DNA from: Pseudomonas sp. RIT288
GTDB taxonomy: Bacteria; Pseudomonadota; Gammaproteobacteria; Pseudomonadales; Pseudomonadaceae
Direction: 5' to 3'
DNA length: 64,000 bases
NCBI RefSeq assembly: GCF_000631985.1
Contig: NZ_JFYN01000011.1
Coordinates: forward strand, 62,001-126,000
The notes below the pieces were generated by a model, which was given only the letters and a program-made list of their open reading frames with translations, did no database searches and had not been told where the DNA came from. The position numbers and the translations under genes are program-made. Positions 1 to 9,631 of this stretch are shown here, one piece after another. How positions within the stretch are numbered: position 1 is the first letter of the stretch; every line of letters starts with the position of its first letter.

Positions 1-120
1 GCCATCGACCACCAGCAGGCCGTCCTCGAAATATTCGTAGGAGGCTTCGATCCCGACTTCGGCGGGGTCGGCGATGCTGTGCAGGATGGCGGCGCGGTAG
101 GCTTTGCGAGTCAGAGGCAT
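1..120 (-). CDS. guaD: guanine deaminase, N-terminal fragment (cut by window edge)
   Basis: Only the first 40 codons are present; the gene runs off the left edge. The translation begins MPLTRKAYRAAILHSIADPA, the usual opening of Pseudomonas guanine deaminase, which converts guanine to xanthine. The start lies 13 bases after the xdhC stop, so it is the last visible gene of an xdhA-xdhB-xdhC-guaD operon that feeds guanine into xanthine oxidation. No catalytic residue is within the fragment, so the call rests on the N-terminus and on operon position. Confidence 0.75.
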   Translation of the reverse strand, partial: MPLTRKAYRAAILHSIADPAEVGIEASYEYFEDGLLVVDG

Positions 121-133
121 GAGGGTTCTCTAA

Positions 134-991
134 TCAGTTTGAGGCTTTGAGTTTGGCGGCCTGACTGCGCCGGGAAACCGGCAGCAGTCTGGCAATCGGT
201 TCGGCGCTGGCGCTGTGCTGGCCGAAATTGGCGTTATAGGTGGCGATGATTTCGCCGGCGATGGAGATGGCGATTTCCACAGGCAGTTTGCCTTTGACTT
301 CGCCGATGCCCATCGGACAGCGCATGCGTTGCACGACGCCGCTGTCGAAACCGCGATCACGCAGGCGATGTTCGAACTTGGCGCGTTTGGTCTTCGAGCC
401 GATCAGGCCGAAGTAGGCGAAGTCGTTGCGCTTGAGGATCGCGGCAGTGAGTTCCAGGTCGAGCTGATGGTTGTGGGTCATGACGATGCAGTAGCTGCCG
501 GCAGGCAGGTCGTCGATTTCATCCACAGGCTCTTCGGCGACGATTTTACGCACGCCGTGGGGGATGTGTTCGGGGAATTCCTCGTCCCGCGAATCGATCC
601 AGCGCACCCGGCACGGCAGGCTGGCGAGCAGCGGCACCAGCGCGCGACCGACATGCCCGGCGCCGAACACCGCGATCTGCGCCTGCACCTGGCCCATCGG
701 TTCGAACAGCAGCACGGTGGCGCCGCCGCAGCACTGGCCGAGGCTGGCGCCGAGGCTGAAGCGCTCCAGATGAGTGTCCTGCCTGCCGCTGGCGAGCATC
801 TCGCGGGCGATCTGCATGGCTTTGTATTCCAGATGCCCGCCACCGATGGTGTCGAAGGTCTGTCTGGCGCTGACGACCATCTTCGAGCCGGCATTGCGCG
901 GGGTCGAGCCGAGTTCTTCGATGATCGTCACCAAAACACAGGGTTCGCCCTGATTCTGCAGGTCGGCGAGGGCGTCGATCCAGTTGTACAT
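134..991 (-). CDS. xdhC: xanthine dehydrogenase accessory protein XdhC
   Basis: A protein of 285 residues that, by family, binds molybdenum cofactor, promotes its sulfuration and inserts it into xanthine dehydrogenase. The XdhC/CoxI N-terminal domain includes GSTPRNAGSKM and the Cys pair in GQCCGGATVLL; a C-terminal Rossmann-type domain opens with AVFGAGHVGRAL. I chose the ATG at 991 because GAGGTG lies just upstream and the protein then starts MYNWID. An in-frame extension to 1063 is possible, but its extra residues are translated REP repeat. It follows xdhB after a REP pair and precedes guaD by 13 bases. Confidence 0.93.
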   Translation of the reverse strand: MYNWIDALADLQNQGEPCVLVTIIEELGSTPRNAGSKMVVSARQTFDTIGGGHLEYKAMQIAREMLASGRQDTHLERFSLGASLGQCCGGATVLLFEPMGQVQAQIAVFGAGHVGRALVPLLASLPCRVRWIDSRDEEFPEHIPHGVRKIVAEEPVDEIDDLPAGSYCIVMTHNHQLDLELTAAILKRNDFAYFGLIGSKTKRAKFEHRLRDRGFDSGVVQRMRCPMGIGEVKGKLPVEIAISIAGEIIATYNANFGQHSASAEPIARLLPVSRRSQAAKLKASN

Positions 992-1023
992 ATTCACCTC
1001 GACATTTGTCGTTGTCTGTTCGG

Positions 1024-1097
1024 GCCTCTTCGCGAGCAGGCTCGCTCCCACAAGGGAATGCATTCCAAAGGTGGGAGCGAGCCTGCTCGCGAAGGCC
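1024..1097. repeat. REP pair, family A (inverted)
   Basis: Two copies of GTGGGAGCGAGCCTGCTCGC in opposite orientation, arms about 1029-1051 and 1071-1093, separated by a 19-base loop. It lies between xdhB and xdhC inside the operon and would form a long hairpin in the transcript, possibly affecting the xdhB:xdhC expression ratio. Confidence 0.9.
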
Positions 1098-1107
1098 GCG
1101 CCTCGGT

Positions 1108-3507
1108 CTAGAGCGGAGCCAGCTCAGTTTCAGCTTCGACTGCTTTCACAGTCTTGAGCTGGCGCATCTGCTCACACCCCCACAGCACCCGCTCCGGGGT
1201 CGCCGGCGCATCGATCTGCGGTTGATGCTTATAGTCACCGAGGCTCGCCACCGCGTCCTTGATCGCGCACCACGCGGCAATCCCGAGCATGAACGGCGGC
1301 TCACCCACAGCCTTGGAATGGAACACCGTGTCTTCCGGGTTCTTGCGGTTTTCCACCAGTTTCACCCGCAGGTCCAGCGGCATGTCCGCCACGGCCGGGA
1401 TCTTGTAGCTGGCCGGGCCGTTGGTCATCAGCTTGCCCTTGTTGTTCCAGACCAGCTCTTCCATGGTCAGCCAGCCCATGCCCTGGACGAAACCGCCCTC
1501 GACCTGACCAATGTCGATCGCCGGGTTCAGCGAGGCGCCGACGTCGTGGAGGATGTCGGTACGCAGCATCTTGTACTCGCCGGTCAGGGTGTCGACGATC
1601 ACTTCGCAACACGCCGCGCCGAAGGCGAAGTAGTAGAACGGCCGACCACGGGCCTGGCTGCGGTCGTAGTAGATTTTCGGGGTCTTGTAGAAGCCGGTGC
1701 TCGACAGCGAGACCTGATTGAAATACGCCAGCTGGATCAGCGCTTCGAAGGTCATGATGTGGTCACGCACGCGCACATGACCGTTGTGGAATTCCACGTC
1801 TTCTTCGCTGACCTTGTGGTGCCGCGCGGCGAATTCCACCAGACGCTGCTTGATGATCTCGGCGGCGTTCTGCGCGGCCTTGCCGTTGAGGTCAGCACCG
1901 CTGGAAGCCGCAGTCGGCGAAGTGTTCGGCACCTTGTCGGTGTTGGTCGCGGTGATCTGTACCCGATCCATTTCCACCTGGAACACTTCGGCCACCACCT
2001 GCGCGACCTTGGTGTTAAGGCCTTGGCCCATTTCGGTGCCGCCGTGGTTCAGGTGGATGCTGCCGTCGGTGTAGACGTGGATCAGCGCGCCAGCCTGGTT
2101 CAAGAAGCTGGCGGTGAAGGAAATGCCGAATTTCACCGGGGTCAGCGCCAGGCCTTTTTTCAGGATCGGGCTGTTGGCGTTGTAGCGGCGGATCGCTTCG
2201 CGGCGCTCGGCGTACTGGCTGCTGTCTTCCAGTTCGGCGGTCATCTCTTCGAGCATGTTGTGCTCGACGGTCTGGTAGTAGTGGGTGACGTTGCGCTCGG
2301 TCTTGCCGTAGTAGTTGGCCTTGCGCACCGCCAGCGGATCGAGGTTGAGGTGACGGGCAATCGCGTCCATCACTTCTTCGATGGCGACCATCCCTTGCGG
2401 GCCGCCGAAGCCACGGTAGGCGGTGTTCGACGCGGTGTTGGTCTTGCAGCGGTGGCCGTTGATGGTCGCGTCACCGAGGTAGTACGAGTTGTCCGAGTGA
2501 AACATCGCCCGGTCGACAATCGAAGCTGACAGGTCCGGCGAGCAGCCGCAGTTGCCGGCCAGGTCCATGGCGATGCCGTGCAGACGCCCGGTGCTGTCGA
2601 AGCCGACGTCGTACTCGACATAGAACGGGTGGCGCTTGCCGGTCATCAGCATGTCTTCGACCCGTGGCAGACGCATCTTGGTCGGCTGGCCGGTGAGGTG
2701 CGCGATCACCGCGCACAGGCACGCCGGGCTGGCGGCCTGGGTTTCCTTGCCGCCGAAACCACCGCCCATGCGGCGCATGTCGACGACGATCTTGTTCATC
2801 GACACGTCGAGCACTTCGGCCACCAGTTTCTGCACTTCGGTGGGGTTCTGCGTCGAGCAGTAGACGATCATGCCGCCGTCTTCGGTGGGCATCACCGAGG
2901 AGATCTGCGTCTCCAGATAAAAGTGTTCCTGGCCGCCGATGTGCAGCGTGCCTTGAATGCGATGTTCAGCGGAGGCCAATGCCGAAGCCGAATCGCCACG
3001 CTGATGGGTGTGGCTGTCGAGCACGAAGTGGCGTTTGCGCAAGGCTTCGACCACATCCAGCACCGGCTCGAGATCTTCATATTCGATGATCGCCGCCATC
3101 GCCGCTTTGCGTGCGGTTTCCAGGTCTTTCGCGGCCACGGCCAGCACCGGTTGCCCGACGAATTGCACGTCATCAATCGCCAGCAGCGGATCGCCCGGCA
3201 GCAGCGGACCGATGTCTTTCAGGCCCGGCACGTCTTCGTGGGTGATCGCAATGCGCACGCCTTCGAAGGCGTAGCAGGGGCTGGTGTCGATGCGGACGAT
3301 TTTCGCGTGGGCGCGGTCCGACAGTCGTGCGTAAACGTGCAACTGATTGGGAAATTCCAGCCGATCATCGATGTACTGCGCTTCACCGGACACATGCTTG
3401 GCGGCGCTGTCGTGTTTGACGCTGCGGCCGACGCCGGTGGTCAGGTCCTTGGCGAACAGTTCCGCCAATTCGGCTTGAGTCTTCTCTACGGCGTGATGGT
3501 TAGACAT
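1108..3507 (-). CDS. xdhB: xanthine dehydrogenase, molybdopterin-binding subunit
   Basis: Large catalytic subunit, 799 residues, oxidising hypoxanthine to xanthine and xanthine to urate in the cytoplasm. It shows the aldehyde oxidase/xanthine dehydrogenase hammerhead domain at the N-terminus (around EAQYIDDRL), cofactor-binding segments RRMGGGFGGKE, AYRGFGGPQG and TAASSGADLNG, and near the C-terminus QVEGGFVQGMGW and GEPPFMLG, which holds the catalytic Glu of the family. The start overlaps the xdhA stop by 8 bases, indicating translational coupling. Length is normal for the bacterial XdhB type. Confidence 0.97.
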   Translation of the reverse strand: MSNHHAVEKTQAELAELFAKDLTTGVGRSVKHDSAAKHVSGEAQYIDDRLEFPNQLHVYARLSDRAHAKIVRIDTSPCYAFEGVRIAITHEDVPGLKDIGPLLPGDPLLAIDDVQFVGQPVLAVAAKDLETARKAAMAAIIEYEDLEPVLDVVEALRKRHFVLDSHTHQRGDSASALASAEHRIQGTLHIGGQEHFYLETQISSVMPTEDGGMIVYCSTQNPTEVQKLVAEVLDVSMNKIVVDMRRMGGGFGGKETQAASPACLCAVIAHLTGQPTKMRLPRVEDMLMTGKRHPFYVEYDVGFDSTGRLHGIAMDLAGNCGCSPDLSASIVDRAMFHSDNSYYLGDATINGHRCKTNTASNTAYRGFGGPQGMVAIEEVMDAIARHLNLDPLAVRKANYYGKTERNVTHYYQTVEHNMLEEMTAELEDSSQYAERREAIRRYNANSPILKKGLALTPVKFGISFTASFLNQAGALIHVYTDGSIHLNHGGTEMGQGLNTKVAQVVAEVFQVEMDRVQITATNTDKVPNTSPTAASSGADLNGKAAQNAAEIIKQRLVEFAARHHKVSEEDVEFHNGHVRVRDHIMTFEALIQLAYFNQVSLSSTGFYKTPKIYYDRSQARGRPFYYFAFGAACCEVIVDTLTGEYKMLRTDILHDVGASLNPAIDIGQVEGGFVQGMGWLTMEELVWNNKGKLMTNGPASYKIPAVADMPLDLRVKLVENRKNPEDTVFHSKAVGEPPFMLGIAAWCAIKDAVASLGDYKHQPQIDAPATPERVLWGCEQMRQLKTVKAVEAETELAPL

Positions 3508-4954
3508 AAGCGGTCACCCGAGTCTCGATGTGCGGTGTTTGCAGTTCGATGAAGTATTTGCGCAGCAGGTTCTGTGCGCTGAGCAGGCGGTATTCCTTGC
3601 TGGCGCGGAAGTCCGAGAGCGGCGTGAAGTCTTCGGCCAGCGCAGCGCAGGCGCGTTCGATCACGGCGTTGTTGAACGGCTGACCGAGCAGCACGGCTTC
3701 GCAATGGGCGGCGCGTTTCGGAATTGCGGCCATCCCGCCGAAAGCCATGCGCGCGTCACTGATCACGCCGTTTTCCACGCGCAGATTGAATGCGGCACAG
3801 ACGGCGGAGATGTCATCGTCCAGACGCTTGGAGACTTTGTAGGCGCGGAAACGCTGCTCGGCGGTGGCACGCGGGACGATAATCTTCTCGATGAACTCGC
3901 TTTCCTGGCGGGCAGTGACCTTGTAGTCGATGAAATAGTCTTCCAGGTTCAGGGTGCGCCGGGTTTCACCCTTGCACAACACCACCTGCGCACCGAGAGC
4001 GATCAGCAGCGGGGGCGAGTCACCGATGGGCGAGGCGTTGCCGATGTTGCCGCCGAGGGTGCCCTGGTTGCGGATCTGCAGCGAGGCGAAGCGGTGCAGC
4101 AGTTCGCCGAAGTCCGGGTACTCGGCAGTCAGCGCTTCGTAGCAGTCGGAGAGGGCGGTGGCGGCGCCAATTTCGATACGGTCATCGAAGCTTTCGATGC
4201 GCTTCATTTCGGCGACGTTGCCGACGTAGATCATCACCGGCAGGGTACGGTGAAACTGGGTGACTTCCAGCGCCAGATCGGTGCCGCCGGCCAGCAGCCG
4301 CGCTTGCGGGTAAGCGTCATACAGATCGGCCAGATCGGCGACGGTCAGCGGCACCAGGCAGCGCTTGTCGCCACTGTTGAGTTCACCGATATCGGTCGGG
4401 GCGATGGCTTTGAGGCGGGCGATGGTCTCGGCTTCGCGGGCATCGAACTGGTCCGGCTGTTTGCCACAGCAGGATTGTTCGGCGGCGGCGAGGATCGGCC
4501 GGTAGCCGGTGCAGCGGCAGAGGTTGCCGGCCAGCGCTTCATGCGCCTTGGCCTGATCCGGTGCATCGCTGTTCTTTTGCAGGGCAAACAGCGACATGAC
4601 GAAGCCGGGGGTGCAGAAGCCGCACTGCGAGCCGTGGCACTCGACCATGGCTTTCTGCACGCTGTGCAGTTCGCCCTTGTGCTTGAGGTCTTCGACGCTG
4701 ATCAGTTGTTTGCCGTGCAGCGACGAAACAAAGGTCAGGCACGAGTTGAGGCTGCGATAGCGAATGTGTTCGCGGCCGGCGTCATCCGTTTGCAACTCGC
4801 CGACCACCACGGTGCAGGCGCCGCAGTCGCCGCTGGCGCAACCTTCTTTGGTGCCGGATTTGCCCACATGTTCGCGCAGGTAATTGAGCACGGTCAGATT
4901 CGGGTCCAGGGCGTGCTCGCTACGGAGTTCCTGGTTAAGTAAAAACTGGATCAC
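3500..4954 (-). CDS. xdhA: xanthine dehydrogenase, FeS/FAD small subunit
   Basis: Electron-transfer subunit of 484 residues. The N-terminal plant-type [2Fe-2S] ferredoxin domain has Cys39, Cys44 and Cys47 (EGCASGDCGACT), followed by the second 2Fe-2S cluster motifs CGFCTPGF and CRCTGYRP near residues 112-150. The FAD-binding domain includes LLAGGTDLALE and GTLGGNIGNASPIGD. First gene of the xdhABC-guaD operon and divergent from a GntR-family regulator gene; two matched 14-bp sites lie 59 and 82 bases upstream of its start. Confidence 0.97.
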   Translation of the reverse strand: MIQFLLNQELRSEHALDPNLTVLNYLREHVGKSGTKEGCASGDCGACTVVVGELQTDDAGREHIRYRSLNSCLTFVSSLHGKQLISVEDLKHKGELHSVQKAMVECHGSQCGFCTPGFVMSLFALQKNSDAPDQAKAHEALAGNLCRCTGYRPILAAAEQSCCGKQPDQFDAREAETIARLKAIAPTDIGELNSGDKRCLVPLTVADLADLYDAYPQARLLAGGTDLALEVTQFHRTLPVMIYVGNVAEMKRIESFDDRIEIGAATALSDCYEALTAEYPDFGELLHRFASLQIRNQGTLGGNIGNASPIGDSPPLLIALGAQVVLCKGETRRTLNLEDYFIDYKVTARQESEFIEKIIVPRATAEQRFRAYKVSKRLDDDISAVCAAFNLRVENGVISDARMAFGGMAAIPKRAAHCEAVLLGQPFNNAVIERACAALAEDFTPLSDFRASKEYRLLSAQNLLRKYFIELQTPHIETRVTAYV

Positions 4955-5012
4955 GGAAGGCCTCGCAGACTCATTATTGTTGTTAACCGACTTGAGCCGA
5001 ATTTAGCAGGTC

Positions 5013-5049
5013 TGACTTTTCGGTCAATGGTTTTCTGACTTAAAGGTCA
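5013..5049. promoter_or_regulatory. two matched 14-bp inverted-repeat sites upstream of xdhA (candidate operators)
   Basis: The sites are TGACTTTTCGGTCA (5013-5026) and TGACTTAAAGGTCA (5036-5049). Both read TGACTT, three variable bases, GGTCA. Their starts are 23 bases apart, about two helical turns, so a regulator could bind both on one DNA face. They lie 59-95 bases upstream of xdhA in the intergenic shared with the GntR/FCD gene. Binding by that regulator is an inference. Confidence 0.55.
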
Positions 5050-5221
5050 GGAAAAACGGTTTTGTCGATTAACGCGTGCTCTATTGAGTATTGACCCTGA
5101 GCGGATCCACTGCTTTTTTGCTTGAATCGTGCCAAAAAGCGCCGTGCGGGCACTCCGCCATGCACCTGCATTTGCGCTACACTGCGCCGCTTGTGCAGAT
5201 CGAAGAGTTTGAAGGACAACC

Positions 5222-5881
5222 ATGACGTTCAAGGCGCCGGACAGCCTCGCCGAGCAAATCGCTCACCACCTCGCCGAACGCATCATTCGCGGCGAAATGA
5301 AGCCGGGAGAGCGCATTCAGGAACAGAAGGTCACGCTGGCCCTCAATGTCAGCCGCGGATCAGTCCGCGAAGCCCTGCTGATCCTCGAACGCCGCCACCT
5401 GATCGCGATCCTGCCGCGGCGTGGCGCCCATGTCACCGAACTCACCGCGCACAAGGTGCAGAGCCTGTGCACGCTGATGAGCGAGCTGTACATCCTGCTC
5501 GGCAATGCGGTCGCCAACGGTTGGCAGACCCAGGCCGACATGGCGACGTTCGTACAGATTCAGCAGCGTCTGACCGCCAGCTATGAGCGTCAGGACATCC
5601 GCACCTTCGTCGACGACAGCTTCGCCGTGATGCGCGCTGCGTACCCGTTTGCCAACAACCCGTACCTGCAAGAGACCGTCGAGAACCTGCAGCCGGCCAT
5701 GAGCCGTGCGTATTTCCTCGCCCTCGAACAGCGCAAGGCCGAAATGAGCGAGTTCCTCGAACTGTTCGAACGCCTGCTGGCCGCTGTGCTCGCCCGTGAT
5801 TTGCCGCAGATCCGCATCGTGCTGACGGCTTACGCCCAGCGCAGCTGCGATCTGGTGGTCTCCGCCCTGACGGTTGCCTGA
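5222..5881 (+). CDS. GntR-family transcriptional regulator, FCD subfamily
   Basis: 219 residues. The N-terminal winged helix-turn-helix spans about residues 8-72 and includes IIRGEMKPGERI and SRGSVREALLILE; the C-terminal all-helical FCD effector domain spans about 80-215. FCD regulators usually sense organic acids, sugars or purine-related metabolites and often act on a divergent operon, here xdhABC. The ATG at 5222 is preceded by GAAGGA. Only two bases separate its stop from the smc start, so smc is probably co-transcribed at least in part. Its ligand cannot be read from the sequence. Confidence 0.88.
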   Translation: MTFKAPDSLAEQIAHHLAERIIRGEMKPGERIQEQKVTLALNVSRGSVREALLILERRHLIAILPRRGAHVTELTAHKVQSLCTLMSELYILLGNAVANGWQTQADMATFVQIQQRLTASYERQDIRTFVDDSFAVMRAAYPFANNPYLQETVENLQPAMSRAYFLALEQRKAEMSEFLELFERLLAAVLARDLPQIRIVLTAYAQRSCDLVVSALTVA

Positions 5882-5883
5882 GC

Positions 5884-8800
5884 GTGCGGCTAAAGTGCAT
5901 CAAACTGGCGGGGTTCAAGTCCTTCGTCGACCCGACCACGGTGAACTTTCCCAGTAACATGGCGGCGGTCGTCGGGCCGAACGGTTGCGGCAAGTCGAAC
6001 ATTATTGACGCCGTACGCTGGGTGATGGGCGAGAGTTCGGCGAAGAACCTGCGTGGCGAGTCGATGACCGACGTCATCTTCAACGGCTCGACCAGCCGCA
6101 AACCGGTGAGCCAGGCGAGCATCGAACTGGTGTTCGACAACTCCGACGGCACCCTGGTGGGCGAGTACGCGGCTTACGCCGAGATCTCCATTCGCCGCAA
6201 AGTCACCCGCGACAGCCAGAACAGCTATTTCCTCAACGGCGCCAAATGCCGCCGTCGAGACATCACTGACATCTTCCTCGGCACCGGCCTCGGCCCGCGC
6301 AGCTACTCGATCATCGAGCAGGGGATGATCTCCAAGCTGATCGAAGCCAAACCGGAAGACTTGCGCAACTTCATCGAAGAAGCGGCGGGCATCTCCAAGT
6401 ACAAGGAGCGCCGGCGCGAGACCGAAAACCGCATCCGCCGCACCCACGAAAACCTGGCGCGCCTGACCGACCTGCGTGAAGAGCTCGAGCGCCAGCTCGA
6501 ACGCTTGCACCGGCAGGCCGAGTCCGCCAAGAAGTATCAGGAATACAAGAGTGAAGAGCGCCAGCTCAAGGCGCAACTGTCGGCCCTGCGCTGGCAGGAT
6601 CTGAACGATCAGGTCGGCCAGCGCGAGTCGATCATCGGCAATCAGGAAGTCAGTTTCGAAGCGCTGGTCGCCGAGCAGCGCAATGCCGATGCGGCCATCG
6701 AACGCCTGCGCGACGGGCACCACGAACTGTCCGAGCGCTTCAATCTGGTGCAGGGCCGCTTCTATTCGGTCGGCGGCGACATCGCCCGGGTCGAGCAGAG
6801 TATCCAGCACGGCCAGCAGCGTTTGCGTCAGTTGCAGGACGATCTGAAAGAAGCCGAGCGCGCGCGTCTGGAAACCGAATCACACCTGGGCCACGACCGC
6901 ACGCTGCTGCTGACCCTCGGCGAAGAGCTGGACATGCTCATCCCCGAGCAGGAAGTCACCAGCGCCGCCGCCGAAGAAGCCGCCGCCGCGCTGGAAGATT
7001 CCGAAAGCGTCATGCACGGCTGGCAGGAGCAGTGGGACACCTTCAACCTGACCGCCGCCGAACCCCGGCGCCAGGCCGAAGTGCAGCAGTCGCGGATCCA
7101 GCAGCTGGAAACCAGCATGGAGCGTCTGGCCGATCGGCAAAAGCGTCTCGCCGAAGAGCGCGATCTGCTTTCCGCCGACCCGGAAGACGCGGCGATCATG
7201 GCGCTCAACGAGCAGCTCGCCGAATCCGAAGCGACCCTCGAAGACTTGCAGACCAGCGAAGAAGCGCAGGTCGAAAAACTTGAACAGCTGCGTCAGGAAT
7301 TGCAGCAGGCACTGACCGCGCAGCAGCAGGCGCAGGGCGATTTGCAGCGCCTCAACGGGCGACTGGCCTCGCTGGAAGCCTTGCAGCAGGCTGCGCTCGA
7401 TCCGGGCACCGGCACCGCCGAATGGCTGAAGGAACACAACCTCGCCGAGCGTCCGCGTCTCGCCGAAGGCCTGAAGGTAGAGGCCGGTTGGGAGCTGGCG
7501 GTGGAAACCGTGCTCGGCGCCGACCTGCAAGCGGTGTTGGTGGATGACTTCAGCGGTTTCGATCTGTCCGGGTTCACCCAAGGTGATCTGCGCCTGCTCA
7601 GCCCCGCCAGCGACGGCGTGCGCGTGGCGGGCAGCCTGCTGGATAAAGTCGAGGCGCAGATCGATCTGTCGCCATGGCTCGGTCAGGTCAAGCCGGTCGA
7701 CAGCCTTGAGCAGGCCTTGGCCTTGCGCGGCCAGTTGAGTGCCGGGCAGAGCCTGATCAGCCGCGACGGTTACTGGGTCGGTCGACACTTTCTGCGCGTA
7801 CGTCGCGCCAGTGAAGCCGAGAGCGGCATGCTCGCCCGTGGCCAGGAAATCGAGACGCTGCAGGCCGAGCGCGAAGAGCGCGAAGCCACGGTCGAAGCCA
7901 TGGAAACCCGTCTGCAGACCCTGCGTGCGCAACAGCGGCAGCAGGAAAACGGCCGCGAACATTTGCGTCGTTTGCTGCAGGACGAAGCCCGTTCCCAAGG
8001 TGAATTGAAAGCCCAGTTGTCTGCCGGTAAAGCCAAGGCCGAACAACTGACGCTGCGCCGCACCCGCCTCGATGAGGAACTGATCGAACTCGGCGAGCAG
8101 CGCGAACTGGAACACGAACAGGTCGGCGAAGCGCGCATGCAGTTGCAGGAAGCGCTCGATGCCATGGCGCTGGACACCGAGCAGCGCGAATTACTGCTGG
8201 CTCAGCGTGACAGCCTGCGCGAACGCCTCGATCGCGTGCGTCAGGAAGCCCGTCAGCACAAGGATCACGCCCATCAACTGGCGGTGCGTCTTGGTTCGTT
8301 GCGTGCGCAACACGATTCTACGCGTCAGGCGTTGGAACGTCTGGAGATGCAGGCCGAGCGTCTGACCGAAAAACGCGAACAGTTGAGTCTGAATCTGGAG
8401 GAGGGCGAGGCACCGCTGGAAGAACTACGCCTGAAACTCGAAGAGCTGCTCGACAAGCGCATGACCGTCGACGAAGAGCTGAAGACTGCGCAGATCGCGC
8501 TGGAAGACGCCGATCGCGAACTGCGCGAGGCGGAAAAGCGCCGGACCCAGGCCGAGCAGCAATCGCAACTGATTCGTGGCCAGCTCGAACAGCAGCGCAT
8601 GGAATGGCAAGCGCTGACCGTGCGGCGCAAGGCGTTGCAGGATCAATTGCTCGAAGACGGCTACGATCTCAATGGCGTGCTCGCGACATTGACCCCCGAG
8701 GCCAGTGAACGCGCCGCCGAAGAAGAACTCGAACGGATCAATGCGCGGATTCAGCGCCTGGGTGCGATCAACCTCGCGGCCATCGACGAATACACGCAAC

Positions 8801-9372
8801 AATCCGAGCGTAAACGTTATCTGGATGCGCAGGACGCCGATCTGGTCGAAGCATTGGAGACCCTGGAAAACGTCATTCGCAAGATCGACAAGGAAACCCG
8901 TAACCGCTTCAAAGATACCTTTGATCAGATCAATGGTGGATTACAGGCGCTTTTCCCGAAAGTTTTCGGTGGTGGCAGCGCGTATTTGGAACTGACGGGC
9001 GAAGATCTACTCGATACAGGGGTGACGATCATGGCGCGGCCGCCAGGAAAGAAGAACAGCACCATCCATTTGCTCTCCGGCGGGGAAAAAGCCCTGACTG
9101 CGCTGGCACTGGTTTTTGCGATCTTCAAATTGAATCCGGCGCCGTTCTGCATGCTCGATGAAGTTGACGCGCCACTGGATGACGCTAACGTTGGACGCTA
9201 CGCACGATTGGTTAAAGAGATGTCGCAGACCGTGCAGTTCATCTATATCACTCACAACAAGATCGCCATGGAAATGGCCGATCAACTGATGGGCGTGACG
9301 ATGCACGAGCCGGGTTGTTCGCGACTGGTTGCAGTGGATGTCGAGGAGGCGATGGCGATGGTGGACGCCTAA
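5884..9372 (+). CDS. smc: chromosome segregation protein SMC
   Basis: 1162 residues with the full SMC layout: Walker A GPNGCGKSN at residues 31-39, a long coiled coil, a hinge at about 500-620, a second coiled coil, and a C-terminal head with signature LSGGEKALTALAL near 1063 and Walker B FCMLDEVDAPLDD. SMC condenses and organises the chromosome with ScpA and ScpB. I used the GTG at 5884 because it gives the conserved start MRLKCIKLAGFKSF and lies two bases after the upstream stop. Family-typical length, no truncation. Confidence 0.97.
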   Translation: MRLKCIKLAGFKSFVDPTTVNFPSNMAAVVGPNGCGKSNIIDAVRWVMGESSAKNLRGESMTDVIFNGSTSRKPVSQASIELVFDNSDGTLVGEYAAYAEISIRRKVTRDSQNSYFLNGAKCRRRDITDIFLGTGLGPRSYSIIEQGMISKLIEAKPEDLRNFIEEAAGISKYKERRRETENRIRRTHENLARLTDLREELERQLERLHRQAESAKKYQEYKSEERQLKAQLSALRWQDLNDQVGQRESIIGNQEVSFEALVAEQRNADAAIERLRDGHHELSERFNLVQGRFYSVGGDIARVEQSIQHGQQRLRQLQDDLKEAERARLETESHLGHDRTLLLTLGEELDMLIPEQEVTSAAAEEAAAALEDSESVMHGWQEQWDTFNLTAAEPRRQAEVQQSRIQQLETSMERLADRQKRLAEERDLLSADPEDAAIMALNEQLAESEATLEDLQTSEEAQVEKLEQLRQELQQALTAQQQAQGDLQRLNGRLASLEALQQAALDPGTGTAEWLKEHNLAERPRLAEGLKVEAGWELAVETVLGADLQAVLVDDFSGFDLSGFTQGDLRLLSPASDGVRVAGSLLDKVEAQIDLSPWLGQVKPVDSLEQALALRGQLSAGQSLISRDGYWVGRHFLRVRRASEAESGMLARGQEIETLQAEREEREATVEAMETRLQTLRAQQRQQENGREHLRRLLQDEARSQGELKAQLSAGKAKAEQLTLRRTRLDEELIELGEQRELEHEQVGEARMQLQEALDAMALDTEQRELLLAQRDSLRERLDRVRQEARQHKDHAHQLAVRLGSLRAQHDSTRQALERLEMQAERLTEKREQLSLNLEEGEAPLEELRLKLEELLDKRMTVDEELKTAQIALEDADRELREAEKRRTQAEQQSQLIRGQLEQQRMEWQALTVRRKALQDQLLEDGYDLNGVLATLTPEASERAAEEELERINARIQRLGAINLAAIDEYTQQSERKRYLDAQDADLVEALETLENVIRKIDKETRNRFKDTFDQINGGLQALFPKVFGGGSAYLELTGEDLLDTGVTIMARPPGKKNSTIHLLSGGEKALTALALVFAIFKLNPAPFCMLDEVDAPLDDANVGRYARLVKEMSQTVQFIYITHNKIAMEMADQLMGVTMHEPGCSRLVAVDVEEAMAMVDA

Positions 9373-9631
9373 AGGCGCTGCTGTGAGCGACGAGCTTTGA
9401 GCTACAAGCTAGAAGCTTATGGCTTGAAGCCTGAGCGAAGCGAGCCACAATTTGCGCAGCGATTTCGACAGACGGTGTAAAGTTGTCTTTGGTCGTGCTA
9501 GTTTAATGTCAATTTTTCGTATACGTGGGCAAAACGCCTGTCAGAACATAGAGTTGGCGCCACGTTTTAAAGCGGTTTGCACAATGTAAACCCCTTATTT
9601 TTCAGCATTTTTTATAGAGGCACGGGATTAC
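9373..9631. other. smc-zipA intergenic region
   Basis: 259 bases with no supported gene. The first 80 bases hold a degenerate repeat built on GAGCT/AAGCT/GAAGC steps (about 9398-9432). The remainder is AT-richer and probably carries the zipA promoter; I could not assign a convincing -35/-10 pair. Confidence 0.5.

Noticed and set aside
1006..4942. Long plus-strand frames opposite xdhA and xdhB
   Set aside because: Antisense to well-supported catalytic subunits; compositions are His- and Val-rich shadows with no motifs.
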